Below are positions 17,083 to 26,785 of a DNA stretch of 64,000 bases, one piece after another. This DNA comes from Candidatus Aenigmatarchaeota archaeon. GTDB lineage: Archaea > Aenigmatarchaeota > Aenigmatarchaeia > QMZP01 > JAFGSV01. The translations under genes and the position numbers were made by a program. Position 1 is the stretch's first letter. Every line of letters begins with the position of its first letter. A model generated the notes under the pieces. It was given only the letters and a program-made list of their open reading frames with translations. It was not told the DNA's origin and ran no database searches. The stretch is taken from contig JAFGSV010000028.1 in the NCBI GenBank assembly GCA_016934325.1, positions 1 to 64,000 on the forward strand. Reading direction: 5' to 3'.

Positions 17083-18505
17083 GATTGCGATTCTGTTTTC
17101 AGCTTTCATATTTTTGGTTTATCTTTCTACTTTGAGCATATCCCTGGATGAAGAAGACGCTGTCCATTTTGCCCTGGGGCTCAAGGAGTTCAATGTTTCA
17201 AAGTATCAGCCACACCCTCCCGGATTTCCTGTTTACATCGGATTGGGTATGTTGTTCAACGCAGGCCTTAAAAACGAGCTGTTAAGCCTGACATGCATGG
17301 GCGCCTTGTTTGGCGCCTTGTCCGTCTTTGTCTTCTATATGCTGGCCAGGGAAATGCTTGAAAGGGAAATCGCATTGGCCTCGTCTGTCTTGATGGCTTT
17401 TACCCCGCTCTTCTGGCTAAGCAGCCTGAAGGCAATGTCTGATATCCCCGCGCTGTTCTTCACACTGGCTTCAATGCTTTTCATTTACAAGTACATCAAA
17501 TATAACAAACCGGGTTATTTTTACACAGGTGCTTTGTTGGCGGGAATCTCAACGGGTGTTAGAATTCATACGCTTTTTATTCTGTTACCTGCATTGGTTT
17601 ACAGTGCATACATGCATAAGAAAGGCGTCCGGATCAGGAATAAGGGTTTTCTGCTTTTCGTTATCGCAATGCTAGCATGGTTGTTGCCGGTGATGTTAAT
17701 AACAGGGATTCCGGAATATCTCTCATCCGCTGTAAGCCAGTTCGGGTTCAGGGTCGGCAAACCCCATATATCAATAATAGGCACTGAATTGACCCCAAAC
17801 TATCTGGCCCTTAAATTGTTCAGCTCCTTTTATTATTTTTTGCTTGGTGGTTATGGCATCAATTTGGCCAGCCTGGGTTTATTCAGCACTGTCCTCTTAT
17901 TTTTCATGGCAGCCCTGGCAATTCTTTTTCTTAAAAACGTCAACCTAAGGGACAGAAGGGTGCTCTTTCTTGTCTCGGGGGTGTTAATTTACCTGCCTGT
18001 GATATTCATCCTGCTTCCTCCTTTTAGTCCCAGGTATCTTCTAGTCCTTATTCCACTGCTTTCTTTGATTTTTACAAAAGCTTTGTGGAATCTAAAAAAA
18101 CCAAATCAAAGATACCCGTTGTTTGGCCTTCTCATCCTGCTTGTTTTGACCCATTCAATTTTCCTGGCACTTGAGATAAGCACCAAATCCGCTCCCCCTG
18201 TTCAGTTAATCAATTATGTTAATGAAAATTATGGCTCTTATGGCTCAGAGGGGATTATCATTTTAAACGGTTTTGCCAGCAAGTACTTTACATATTACCA
18301 CACAGACTTGACAAGGTTATCCGAAACGGAAACTGATTGCGAAAGGATAAAGAAAATTATCTCAGAGAATAAAACCGTTCTCTCCATAGCGGGGGATAAG
18401 AACTGTGAAGGACTGCAACTTGAGCTAGTTTCCACCTTTAAGCGCGACCCGAGGGTTCATATAAAGCGCAGCATGATCAACCTGTATGAATTCTTGTTGG
18501 AATGA
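17057..18505 (+). CDS. GT-C family polytopic glycosyltransferase
   Basis: The 482-residue protein has about eleven predicted TM segments. Early in the first exterior loop is an acidic pair (SISLDEEDAVHFA), which in GT-C (PMT/ArnT/GT39) enzymes is the catalytic/metal site, followed by HPPGFPVYI. A C-terminal soluble domain of about 110 residues follows the last helix. It probably transfers a sugar from a polyprenyl-phosphate donor onto an exterior acceptor. The start at 17057 has ggggag ten bases upstream, and an ATG at 17069 is possible. It is last in the GT2-LAB_N-GT-C operon; the sequon-dense surface proteins nearby, or lipids, are candidate acceptors (inference). Confidence 0.82.
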   Translation: MLKSMDLDRIAILFSAFIFLVYLSTLSISLDEEDAVHFALGLKEFNVSKYQPHPPGFPVYIGLGMLFNAGLKNELLSLTCMGALFGALSVFVFYMLAREMLEREIALASSVLMAFTPLFWLSSLKAMSDIPALFFTLASMLFIYKYIKYNKPGYFYTGALLAGISTGVRIHTLFILLPALVYSAYMHKKGVRIRNKGFLLFVIAMLAWLLPVMLITGIPEYLSSAVSQFGFRVGKPHISIIGTELTPNYLALKLFSSFYYFLLGGYGINLASLGLFSTVLLFFMAALAILFLKNVNLRDRRVLFLVSGVLIYLPVIFILLPPFSPRYLLVLIPLLSLIFTKALWNLKKPNQRYPLFGLLILLVLTHSIFLALEISTKSAPPVQLINYVNENYGSYGSEGIIILNGFASKYFTYYHTDLTRLSETETDCERIKKIISENKTVLSIAGDKNCEGLQLELVSTFKRDPRVHIKRSMINLYEFLLE

Positions 18506-18631
18506 TTATACTGCAGTGGATTAAGTAAGATATGAATTTTTACTTTTTATGAGTAAAATGCATAATTATTTAAACATTTTTGGTAAATGTTGGAATTGCT
18601 ATATTAGGTAAGAGATACGAAATATGATAAT

Positions 18632-21600
18632 ATGGTAATCAGGCATCTCTTAATTTTAGGTCTACTACTTGCTTTTTTACCCACTGCTGCAGCTTCTGGT
18701 TATCCCAATGTTACCCTAGTTTCACCAGCAAATGGAAATGCGACCACTTTGGATAACATAACCTTTATTTGCAATGCCTCTGACGATGAAAACGTCAACA
18801 GAATATCCTTTTACCATGATATGAATGGTACGTTTGGGTTATACGACACAAAGAGGATAATGGAGCTGGATAAGGATTCTAACACCACACTTCTATGCCG
18901 ATTCGATGATTCATATATATGTGAGGGTGGTGAGGAGGGAACCAATACTTCTACAGAATTGGTGGCCAGCAAGTTCTTTAAGGGTGTTATGATAAATGAT
19001 TCTGATACCCTGATATATCAGACTTCCAATAACATACTGTATAATCAGGGAACCATAGAATTCTGGCTCAAGATTGGCCTTGATTCCTCTTATAACATTG
19101 CACGGCTTTTTTCAGCAGGCAGTGAGTTACAAATATACGCTGATGACGGTGACCTCTGTTTTAAATTTCATGATGGAAGTATTAATGAAATAACTGCATA
19201 TAGCGATATTTCCACGTGGAGCGAGGGAGAATGGCACCACTTAGCTGGTATATGGGATGTATATAATTTGGTTGGCAGCGGTAAAATAATTGACCTGTTT
19301 CTTGACGGATCCAATGATTCTGTTCTATACTCAGGTGATTTCTATTCTTATGGCACTTTCGGGGATTACATGTATGTTGGAAGCGATGAATATGGAAACG
19401 ATCAAGCTAATTCCACTTTTGACGAATTCAGGATATCCGACATACCAAGAACACCAGCCGAGATAAATGCCTCTTATATGAAAGGAGCGGGCAACCACAG
19501 CAAAGAATCCGTAAACTGGACAATTACCAATATTCCTGATGGGACGTATACATGGAATTGTCTGGTTTGGGACAATGAGTCCCTGAAGTCTTGGAACAGT
19601 GAGAACTATACTTTTAGTATCGATACAACTCCTCCGACATTTAACGAGGTGAATCTCTCCCCAAGTTCAGCTGATGATATTGACCCGGGAGTAACGATAA
19701 ATGTCACAGCCAATATAACAGATTTCGGCAATGTGAGTGCTGCGATATTCCAATATAAATATGACGTTGAATGGATGAACGTGACGATGGACAGCATAAG
19801 TGATGATTCATGGAATGCGTCGTTTACCACTATATCTTCTGAAAGGGTATATTATTACAAGATATGGTCAAATGACACCTTTGGGCACTCCAATACGTCT
19901 CAAACCTTCAGCGTGAATGTCAGCTGGGATTACTCATGGAATAGGAACCCTTCTCTTATTGATGCATATGGACTTGTGAATAGCATAAGCGACGTAGGGA
20001 TAATAACCGTGAACAATACAGGAGACGACACTCTCATAATCACCCTAACGGATGACTGGCGGCCATTGCTGAATGTTTACTATAACACCACGGAACAGTT
20101 CGCAATAGCCGGGAAGAGCGTAATAGACATCAACGTCACTGCCGAATATGCCAGTTTGGATAGCGCAAAGAACATGACAATAACGATGTCCGCTGAGCCC
20201 TCCGCCCCTGAAAAAACGGCATCTCCAACTTCATTGAATACCATAGCAACTATGAATTCCTATAGCGGCGGGCCATATCCTCATGTGAACATTGCAATGT
20301 GTCCTGTTTCAGTGACGCAGAGCACAACAGGTGTAAACCTGAGTGCAACTGTTAAAAACATAGGCAACGAAACTGCTGAGGATGTCTGGTTCAACTGGAC
20401 ACTCCCTTATGGATGGGCAAACACCAGCGGAAACGTGAACGTGTACATCGGCAATGTCACTTCCAAGTCAACAAACACAAGCGACCTGGTTGTGAAAGTA
20501 AGTTCATCCGCCCCAAGCGGGATATCGGCTGTGTGCGTAAATGCCAGTGGTAAAGGGAACCTGAGCAGTTCTGACTGTGAATTCGTACAGGTGAGTTGCT
20601 CGAATTCGGATGGTGTCTGTGGGGCGGGTTGCACCTACTTAACAGATGGCAACTGCGAAGCGCCCAGCAATGGCGGAGGTGAAACCACATACATCGGCAT
20701 CGGAGCTGTCATAATCGAAGAGCCCAAATTAGAGATCTCATTGCCGGAAAGGATAGACCTCATAAAAGGCGAGTCTGGTAATCTCAGCATAGAAGTCACG
20801 AATCCCGTGGAAAGAACAAACCTTACAGGGATAACGGTGCAAATAACCGGGTACCCCGCAACCCTGGTGGAAATGATGCCGTCCGCAATCAGCAACATCT
20901 CATTCAACCAGACAAGAATCTTCAGATTGACGATCGGCGTTCCGCCCTACATCGAAGAGAAGGATTACTTCGTGAGCGTGACAGTATTGGCAACGGGAAC
21001 GTACAGTGGTGGCACGAAATATCTTGAGAAATCAGGAAAAATGATTTTCGCCGTTCACGGCGTGGTTGAAAGTGCGACTATAGAGGCTATTGAGAATGCG
21101 GAGCGTTCACTGGAAAGGATGAGGGAATATAATTTCACTTATATTCGACTATTGGATATGCTCGATGACGCAAAGCGGGCTTATGCTGGTCTGAATTTTG
21201 ACTTGGCAAGAGAACTGGCTCAAAGAGTCGTGGAACTGGAAGAGACCGCTTTCAGGATTTTCTCATTGATTGGCCAGTTTGAAAAGGATACGGAAGAGGC
21301 CGAACAGTACGGGATGGATATCGAGGAAGCTAAAAGGATGCGTGAATTGGCAATATCCGCCTTCCAGAGAGGGGACTATGAAAGGGCGGAGGACAGGATT
21401 ACGGCTGCAGTAACGGCTTTCAAGCTGGAGACGAAGATGCTTCTGCCTCTGAAAAAGATGATCATGGAATACTGGCCGCACATGTTGTCTTCCATCATTC
21501 TCTTATCCATACTTGGCTTTTTTGCTAAGAGAAGGTTACAGATCAGGACTGTGGAGAAGAAGCTGAAAAAACTGAGAGATGCCAAACAGTCAGTAATCGA

Positions 21601-22735
21601 GCTTGTGAAAAGTGGGGAGGATGAGTATTTCAACAAAGGGAAAATATCAAAGCTTGATTACACGATTAACAGGGAAAATTATGAGAAGAGGCTTGCCGAG
21701 CTCGGTGCCGAAGAGCTTAAGCTTATCACTAAGGCGGCATTAGCAAGGGGGCGGGGCAGAGAGGATAGCCTGCTCAGGGAGAAGGCTATCATCGAAAAAA
21801 GGCTGAAAGATGCGCAACTGGAATATTTCGTGTTAGGGAAAAAGTGCAAAGGTGATTTCAAGAGGACCATCAAAGAGCTGCAATCAGAGCTCGCGGAGAT
21901 TGAAAAGAATCTATCTAAAATAAGGAAACCGACAAGGATTAAGGGCACGGTTGTGTTATTTTCATTGCTCGGAATCGTGTTGGTCTTGTCGAATCTGTCC
22001 ATATCGCAGGCCCTTGAAAACGCCACGGCTGAAAGTGCGGGGGTATACATTGAACAGGCTGAGGTAGTTGTTGGTGACATGAAGAACGCCGGATTGGGAA
22101 CCGAAAGGGCAAACCACACGCTGGAGAACGCCAGGATTCTCCTTTCAAGAGGAGATTATGAACTGGCATTGACCACGGCAAGGTATGTACCGGTTATTAT
22201 GCAAAAGGGGCTCATAGTTGACACCATGATTGACGACACCGAATTGAAAATTCACGAGCTTTCCTCCAGGGACTTCGATGTTTCAAAAGCCGAGGGCTTA
22301 TTCCTCGAAGGTGTCAAGGAGTTCGAGCTTGAGAACTACGAAGGTGCGGAAACGCTGCTGGGCCAGGCGATGGACATGCTGGATAAAATGGAATCGGAGT
22401 ATGCGCTTTCCAAGGCTGCGACATGGAACCCCTTCCCTGCCTTCGTTCAGGCGATAAATGAAAACTGGATTTTGATATCGGTCTCTGTATTCTTACTAAC
22501 ATCCGTATCTTCTTTGCTTTTCCTTAAAATCGTGAAGATAAAAAAAGTCAGAAAGATTGAAAGCCTTGAAATGGAGTTGAAGAGCTTGAGAAATTCGATA
22601 ATAAAGACGCAGGAAGAGTATTTTCACAGGAAATGCCTAAGCAAGAAGGACTATGAAATTAGAATGGAAGAATATAAGAGCGGGCTTGGCAGGGTGATGG
22701 AAGCATTAGCAACTGAAAGAGGGGGGAAGGGCTGA
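18632..22735 (+). CDS. LamG-containing surface protein with three TMs and duplicated coiled-coil module
   Basis: The 1,367-residue protein has a signal peptide (residues 1-21), a short Ig-like strand, and a LamG/concanavalin-like domain (about 60-280, with GTIEFWLKI and EWHHLAGIWD). Next come an Ig/Fn3-like segment, a CARDB-like domain (about 545-650), a Cys-rich linker near 655-675 and a second CARDB-like domain (about 690-790). The rest alternates helical exterior, TM (about 951-966), cytoplasmic coiled coil, TM back out (about 1106-1125), helical exterior, TM (about 1278-1298) and coiled coil. The two TM-plus-coil units are a duplication spaced about 330 residues apart (ISKLDYTINRENYEKRL versus LSKKDYEIRMEEYKSGL). 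It is probably a surface receptor or adhesin with intracellular coils. It is AT-richer than genes beyond 35 kb, and its promoter lies in the 126-bp AT-rich gap upstream. Confidence 0.82.
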   Translation: MVIRHLLILGLLLAFLPTAAASGYPNVTLVSPANGNATTLDNITFICNASDDENVNRISFYHDMNGTFGLYDTKRIMELDKDSNTTLLCRFDDSYICEGGEEGTNTSTELVASKFFKGVMINDSDTLIYQTSNNILYNQGTIEFWLKIGLDSSYNIARLFSAGSELQIYADDGDLCFKFHDGSINEITAYSDISTWSEGEWHHLAGIWDVYNLVGSGKIIDLFLDGSNDSVLYSGDFYSYGTFGDYMYVGSDEYGNDQANSTFDEFRISDIPRTPAEINASYMKGAGNHSKESVNWTITNIPDGTYTWNCLVWDNESLKSWNSENYTFSIDTTPPTFNEVNLSPSSADDIDPGVTINVTANITDFGNVSAAIFQYKYDVEWMNVTMDSISDDSWNASFTTISSERVYYYKIWSNDTFGHSNTSQTFSVNVSWDYSWNRNPSLIDAYGLVNSISDVGIITVNNTGDDTLIITLTDDWRPLLNVYYNTTEQFAIAGKSVIDINVTAEYASLDSAKNMTITMSAEPSAPEKTASPTSLNTIATMNSYSGGPYPHVNIAMCPVSVTQSTTGVNLSATVKNIGNETAEDVWFNWTLPYGWANTSGNVNVYIGNVTSKSTNTSDLVVKVSSSAPSGISAVCVNASGKGNLSSSDCEFVQVSCSNSDGVCGAGCTYLTDGNCEAPSNGGGETTYIGIGAVIIEEPKLEISLPERIDLIKGESGNLSIEVTNPVERTNLTGITVQITGYPATLVEMMPSAISNISFNQTRIFRLTIGVPPYIEEKDYFVSVTVLATGTYSGGTKYLEKSGKMIFAVHGVVESATIEAIENAERSLERMREYNFTYIRLLDMLDDAKRAYAGLNFDLARELAQRVVELEETAFRIFSLIGQFEKDTEEAEQYGMDIEEAKRMRELAISAFQRGDYERAEDRITAAVTAFKLETKMLLPLKKMIMEYWPHMLSSIILLSILGFFAKRRLQIRTVEKKLKKLRDAKQSVIELVKSGEDEYFNKGKISKLDYTINRENYEKRLAELGAEELKLITKAALARGRGREDSLLREKAIIEKRLKDAQLEYFVLGKKCKGDFKRTIKELQSELAEIEKNLSKIRKPTRIKGTVVLFSLLGIVLVLSNLSISQALENATAESAGVYIEQAEVVVGDMKNAGLGTERANHTLENARILLSRGDYELALTTARYVPVIMQKGLIVDTMIDDTELKIHELSSRDFDVSKAEGLFLEGVKEFELENYEGAETLLGQAMDMLDKMESEYALSKAATWNPFPAFVQAINENWILISVSVFLLTSVSSLLFLKIVKIKKVRKIESLEMELKSLRNSIIKTQEEYFHRKCLSKKDYEIRMEEYKSGLGRVMEALATERGGKG

Positions 22736-22780
22736 GGTACATGTCGGAGTGCAGCATGTGTAAGAATCGGTATTTAATGC

Positions 22781-23347
22781 ATGGAGATGATTATTAATAT
22801 GCAGCAATTTGCCGGCCTAAAAAAGGTCATTGAAAAGGAGTTGGTCAATAATAAAATACTGCTGGTTTCTTTCAAGAGCAAAGACTATAGGGAGGGGTTG
22901 AAAAATCTCTTGGAATTCTCATTGAACAAGTACAAAAAGAGCTGCTATGTTACGCTGAACGACCCCCATGAGAGCATTGTGAGGAAATTGAATGAGCGGC
23001 AATTATCGAAAATGTTCTTCATAGACTGTGTCACATGTTCCATTAAGACACCGAAGCAAGAGGAAAACGTGGTTTTTGTTTCTTCTCCGAGGGCACTGAC
23101 TGAAATATCCATTGCCATCAAGAAAGCCATTGATATGGGTGGGATGGAATCTTTGATACTGGATTCCATATCCGCGATGCTGGTGTATGAGCAATCCCTG
23201 AATGTCATGAAATTCGTTCATAAGCAGGTTCTTGCATTAAGGGAGGCTAATCTGATTTGCTACTTGATAATCATGCGGGAAGATGTGAGCGAGGAGCTTA
23301 TGAAAGACCTTGCGATGTTCGTTGACAAGATTGTAGAGGCGGATTGA
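22781..23347 (+). CDS. KaiC/RecA-like protein lacking Walker A (pseudo-KaiC)
   Basis: The 188-residue protein aligns by eye with the proteins at 26120-26701 and with the C-terminal half of 33894-34880. Shared landmarks are CYVTLNDPHESI, a MFFIDC strand and ESLILDSISAMLVYEQSLNV, which sits where KaiC has Walker B. The N-terminal strand ILLVSFKSKDYREG has no GxxGxGKT, so ATP binding of the usual kind is unlikely. Related degenerate KaiC folds (MEDS, DUF835 or DUF7504 types are candidates, not checked) act as sensory or regulatory modules. It sits 126 bp upstream of a histidine kinase on the same strand and may be co-transcribed. Three ATGs are possible (22781, 22787, 22799). Confidence 0.72.
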   Translation: MEMIINMQQFAGLKKVIEKELVNNKILLVSFKSKDYREGLKNLLEFSLNKYKKSCYVTLNDPHESIVRKLNERQLSKMFFIDCVTCSIKTPKQEENVVFVSSPRALTEISIAIKKAIDMGGMESLILDSISAMLVYEQSLNVMKFVHKQVLALREANLICYLIIMREDVSEELMKDLAMFVDKIVEAD

Positions 23348-23473
23348 TGTATCAATTTCATGTTGGGAGGAATGTGGGGAAGATTTCGATGCACAATAAT
23401 CACAATGGCTTGCATGATTATAATAGCATTGAAGTCGTGTATCTTTTATGATCACTGAAAGAACCGCCTTCGG

Positions 23474-25717
23474 ATGGAATTATATCGAAGATGTCTCAGG
23501 TTGAAAAAAATGAAGATATACCTGAAATTGATATTAGGCTTCATATCGGTCCTACTGCTATTGGCCACATTGGCCATGTATTCTATTTCTGTCATGAGGG
23601 AGAACACTGTTCAGGCCCTTGGAACCGACTCCGCCTTCTCTGTTAAGGAAACTTTGAACATTATCAACGATAGAATCTTTGAAAACATTGATATCTCGGA
23701 GCTGAAAGCGCAGGAAAGCCTTATCCGCCACGCCCTTGAACAATCGAATAGCGATTTCGATGAGTTGGATGATATTGATGCATATATCGATGAGATCGAC
23801 AGCGAATGGGTTCTGACACCAGAAGGCGAAGAGACTGCGTTCATGAAGCGATTGATCGAAAACAACATTTCTGATAACCTGAGAGATCAATTCGCGGATT
23901 TCTGGAACAAGAAACGCAACTATACGGTCTTCGAGGAGGTCTTCATCACGAACAAATATGGGGCGAATGTAGCTCAGACTCAAAGGACCACCGATTATTA
24001 CCAAGCGGATGAAGAATGGTGGGAAAAAGCCAAAGAGGACGGCATCTATATCAGCAGTGCCGAATTCGGCGAAAGCGTGGGGAAATATTCCATAAGCATA
24101 GGAATGAGGATTGATGATGAGAAGGGGGAATTCATAGGCGTGATGAAGGCGGTCATCAACGTCGTGGAAATAATGAAGGAGGCCGAGATTGCGACCGGGC
24201 AATATCAGACTTCAATATTCTATGTGACCACAAAAGACGGCAGTCTGGTGTTCTCATCAAAGAGCTTCAAACCCAACGATGATTTGTCCCAGGAAGGTTA
24301 TTTTAAAAGAGTCCAAAGCGACAACGGGTTCTTCATCGACAGCATAGACGGCAATGAGGAACTGGTGACATATGCCCATTCAGAGGACTTCAGGGGGCAT
24401 GAGGAGTTGGATTTCGTGCTCATCGTCAGTTACGATACCGATGAGGTGCTTAGGCCGGTCTATATTATGAGAAATAACCTCATCATGATATCAATAGCTT
24501 TGATAATATCGGGTATCCTGGTTGCTCTCTTCATCTCCCGTTCAATATCGATGCCCATATCCCATTTGAGAAACGTCGTCACGGAGATTGGAAAGGGAAG
24601 ACTTAATACAAGAATCATAGTGGAATCGAATGATGAGATAGGTGATCTCGCAACGGCCTTTAGAACGATGACCGAGGACCTGAAAAAATCACGCGACGAG
24701 ATTAAAAGGCACACGAAGGAACTGGAGAACAAAGTTGACGCAAGAACGAAGGGACTTGGCACGAAGGTCGAGGAGCTGACAGCGACCAAGACCGCTGTCC
24801 TGAACATGATGGAGGATATGGACGAGGCTAATAAACAGCTCGTAAAAACCCAGCATGAACTGAAGGATAGCTTAAATGAGTTGAAGGAAATGGATGTGAA
24901 GAAGGATCAGTTTATTTCAATCGCAGCGCACGAACTCAAGACACCGCTGACATCCATCCATGGATTCTCGCAGCTGCTCCAAGACAAGAAAGTTGCAGAC
25001 AACATTGCCGAGAGAGCAAAATACCTGCGCATTATGGATCACGAAACCAGAAGGCTGGCAAAACTTGTGAATGACATACTTGACCTGTCGAGGATAGATC
25101 TCGGAACCGTTAAGCTCAATTCAGAGCCTGTTGATGTGAAAGAACTGCTGCAGGGGGATATAAAAGGGGAGATGAAAATGCAGATTGAGAAGAAGGGGCT
25201 TAAATCTGAATTTATTGCCGAACCGGGATTGACAACCATCGTAACTGACAAGGAAAAGCTGACAGAAATTCTAATCAACCTCATTACCAATGCCATGAAG
25301 TACACCAACAAGGGAAAAATAACGGTGAATGTTTTCAAGAAAGATAAAGATGTGCATTTTGTGGTTAAGGACACGGGAATTGGGATATCGAAAGAGAATT
25401 TGGAAAAGGTATTCGAAAGGTTCTATCAGGTGGATTCTTCTTACACAAGAGAATATCGTGGGGTTGGCCTTGGTCTGGCTCTCTGCAAAGAGTTCGTGGC
25501 GTTGCTTGGAGGTAAAATCTGGGTCAAGAGCGAACTCGGCAAGGGTAGTGAATTCCATTTTTCACTGCCCATTAAAGGTGCCCCAGCCCAGGATATTAGG
25601 AAGGAGGAATTGGGAGCGGAAGTGAATCTTGAATCTCAAAAAGCGAAGAAAATGACAGAAAGCGCGGAAATGCTGAGAGGAAATAGAATCGTCCGATCTA
25701 CCCAACAATCTTCTTAA
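23474..25717 (+). CDS. dCache-like/HAMP histidine kinase
   Basis: The 747-residue membrane kinase has TM1 (about 14-36), a large exterior sensor of about 290 residues with the layout of a dCache domain, and TM2 (about 334-356). A HAMP linker (SMPISHLRNVVTEIGKGRLN), a coiled coil, and HisKA with the phospho-acceptor His486 in IAAHELKTPLTSIHGF follow. The HATPase_c domain has an N box (NLITNAMKYTNKGK), G1 (DTGIGIS) and G2 (GVGLGLALCK). All catalytic motifs look intact. Its 3' end overlaps the convergent response-regulator gene by 20 nt, which makes that receiver the likely partner. The ATG at 23510, just before MKIYLK, is an alternative start that gives a cleaner TM1 terminus. Confidence 0.93.
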   Translation: MELYRRCLRLKKMKIYLKLILGFISVLLLLATLAMYSISVMRENTVQALGTDSAFSVKETLNIINDRIFENIDISELKAQESLIRHALEQSNSDFDELDDIDAYIDEIDSEWVLTPEGEETAFMKRLIENNISDNLRDQFADFWNKKRNYTVFEEVFITNKYGANVAQTQRTTDYYQADEEWWEKAKEDGIYISSAEFGESVGKYSISIGMRIDDEKGEFIGVMKAVINVVEIMKEAEIATGQYQTSIFYVTTKDGSLVFSSKSFKPNDDLSQEGYFKRVQSDNGFFIDSIDGNEELVTYAHSEDFRGHEELDFVLIVSYDTDEVLRPVYIMRNNLIMISIALIISGILVALFISRSISMPISHLRNVVTEIGKGRLNTRIIVESNDEIGDLATAFRTMTEDLKKSRDEIKRHTKELENKVDARTKGLGTKVEELTATKTAVLNMMEDMDEANKQLVKTQHELKDSLNELKEMDVKKDQFISIAAHELKTPLTSIHGFSQLLQDKKVADNIAERAKYLRIMDHETRRLAKLVNDILDLSRIDLGTVKLNSEPVDVKELLQGDIKGEMKMQIEKKGLKSEFIAEPGLTTIVTDKEKLTEILINLITNAMKYTNKGKITVNVFKKDKDVHFVVKDTGIGISKENLEKVFERFYQVDSSYTREYRGVGLGLALCKEFVALLGGKIWVKSELGKGSEFHFSLPIKGAPAQDIRKEELGAEVNLESQKAKKMTESAEMLRGNRIVRSTQQSS

Positions 25718-26066
25718 CCCTCTTCACGAGGTCTTGGTTTTCGAATGGTTTTGTGATGTAATCCAGGACGTTCATCTTTTCCAGGACGCCTTTTCCGGCC
25801 TCTGAAAATTTCGCCACTGTGAGGAATGCGACTTTCAAGTCCTTTGTAGCAGGATTTTGCCTGATGCTTTCGCATACTTCCCTTCCGCTCATCCCAGGCA
25901 TCATCATGTCAAGCAGGATGAGGTCGGGTTTCACCGTTTTCAGTTTCTTCAGGCACTCCTCTCCGCTTATAGATGTAATCACTTCGTACTTTTCGTGTTC
26001 AAGGATGGCCCTAACAAGCTCAATCAAGCTTTCCTCATCATCCACAACCATAATTTTTTTGGCCAT
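25698..26066 (-). CDS. Stand-alone response regulator receiver
   Basis: The 122-residue single receiver (CheY-like) domain has the acidic pair D9/D10, phospho-acceptor D53 in LILLDMMMPG, a Thr/Ala switch region (FLTVAKF) and the conserved Lys in DYITKPF. It has no output domain, so it must act through protein contacts. It is convergent with the histidine kinase and the two 3' ends overlap by 20 nt (25698-25717). Upstream on the same strand, 53 bp away, is a pseudo-KaiC gene. A KaiC-like output for this two-component pair is inference from that arrangement. Confidence 0.93.
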   Translation of the reverse strand: MAKKIMVVDDEESLIELVRAILEHEKYEVITSISGEECLKKLKTVKPDLILLDMMMPGMSGREVCESIRQNPATKDLKVAFLTVAKFSEAGKGVLEKMNVLDYITKPFENQDLVKRVKKIVG

Positions 26067-26119
26067 ATTATATCAATGCGATTCAAACATTAAATATATA
26101 TCTATTATAACTCAACGGC

Positions 26120-26701
26120 CTAATACTCGATGGACTTATTGTTCGCAGCGCTGTTCAAATCAATTGCCATATCAGCAAACATGACGAGGTCCTTTACTAG
26201 CTTTTCGTTTTCCTCGACCGGTATGATGCCGTGTTTCAAGACTAAATACAGGATTTTATTTTCTTGCCTTTCTCCCGACAGCAAATCATGGGTGAACCGC
26301 ACTATTTTCGATGTTCCCTGATACTCCAGCATCGCGGTTATGGAGTCAAAAACGACCACTCTGCATTTTTTATCCCTTATCGCCTTTGATATCTCAGATC
26401 TTATCACCGGCAGGTTTGCCGGTGAATTGATAAAAGTGCAATTTTCGTTTGATTGCATTTCTATGTAATGTGAACTCAAAACATCGAGGAAATGGAATCT
26501 TGACAAGTCGATATCCCTATTCTTCATATCGCTATATATGTCCTCATAGGGTCTGCTCAAGCATATGTAACATATGTTATTGGTTTTATCAATAGATTTT
26601 ACGATCTCCTCAACCCTATCCATGCATACTTCTTCCTCGAGCAGCAGTAGCAGGAACTGGCTATTCTCTATAACCTTAGGCAAATCTGCGGCCCGAAACA
26701 T
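26120..26701 (-). CDS. KaiC/RecA-like protein lacking Walker A (pseudo-KaiC)
   Basis: This 193-residue paralogue of the protein at 22781 keeps the same skeleton: LPKVIENSQFLLLLLEE in place of the P-loop strand, CYICLSRPYEDIYSDM, FHFLDV, INSPANLPVIRSEI and VVVFDSITAMLEYQGTS at the Walker B position. There is no Walker A lysine. It is on the same strand as the receiver downstream and divergent from the homocitrate-synthase-like gene, with an AT-rich 84-bp shared promoter region. It probably has a regulatory role with the adjacent two-component genes (inference). Confidence 0.72.
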   Translation of the reverse strand: MFRAADLPKVIENSQFLLLLLEEEVCMDRVEEIVKSIDKTNNICYICLSRPYEDIYSDMKNRDIDLSRFHFLDVLSSHYIEMQSNENCTFINSPANLPVIRSEISKAIRDKKCRVVVFDSITAMLEYQGTSKIVRFTHDLLSGERQENKILYLVLKHGIIPVEENEKLVKDLVMFADMAIDLNSAANNKSIEY

Positions 26702-26785
26702 AGCTTATATAAGGCCAAGGGGATATAAATTATTTGTTTATACATAAGTATAAAATATATAACTATTTATAACGAATATTAAAAC
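26702..26785. promoter_or_regulatory. Divergent promoter region, pseudo-KaiC versus HCS-like operon
   Basis: The AT-rich 84-bp gap contains ataaaatatataactatttata around 26748-26770. It gives TATA candidates 20-30 bp from the plus-strand ATG at 26786, with others readable on the minus strand. No Shine-Dalgarno precedes 26786, which suggests leaderless or short-leader initiation. Confidence 0.5.
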
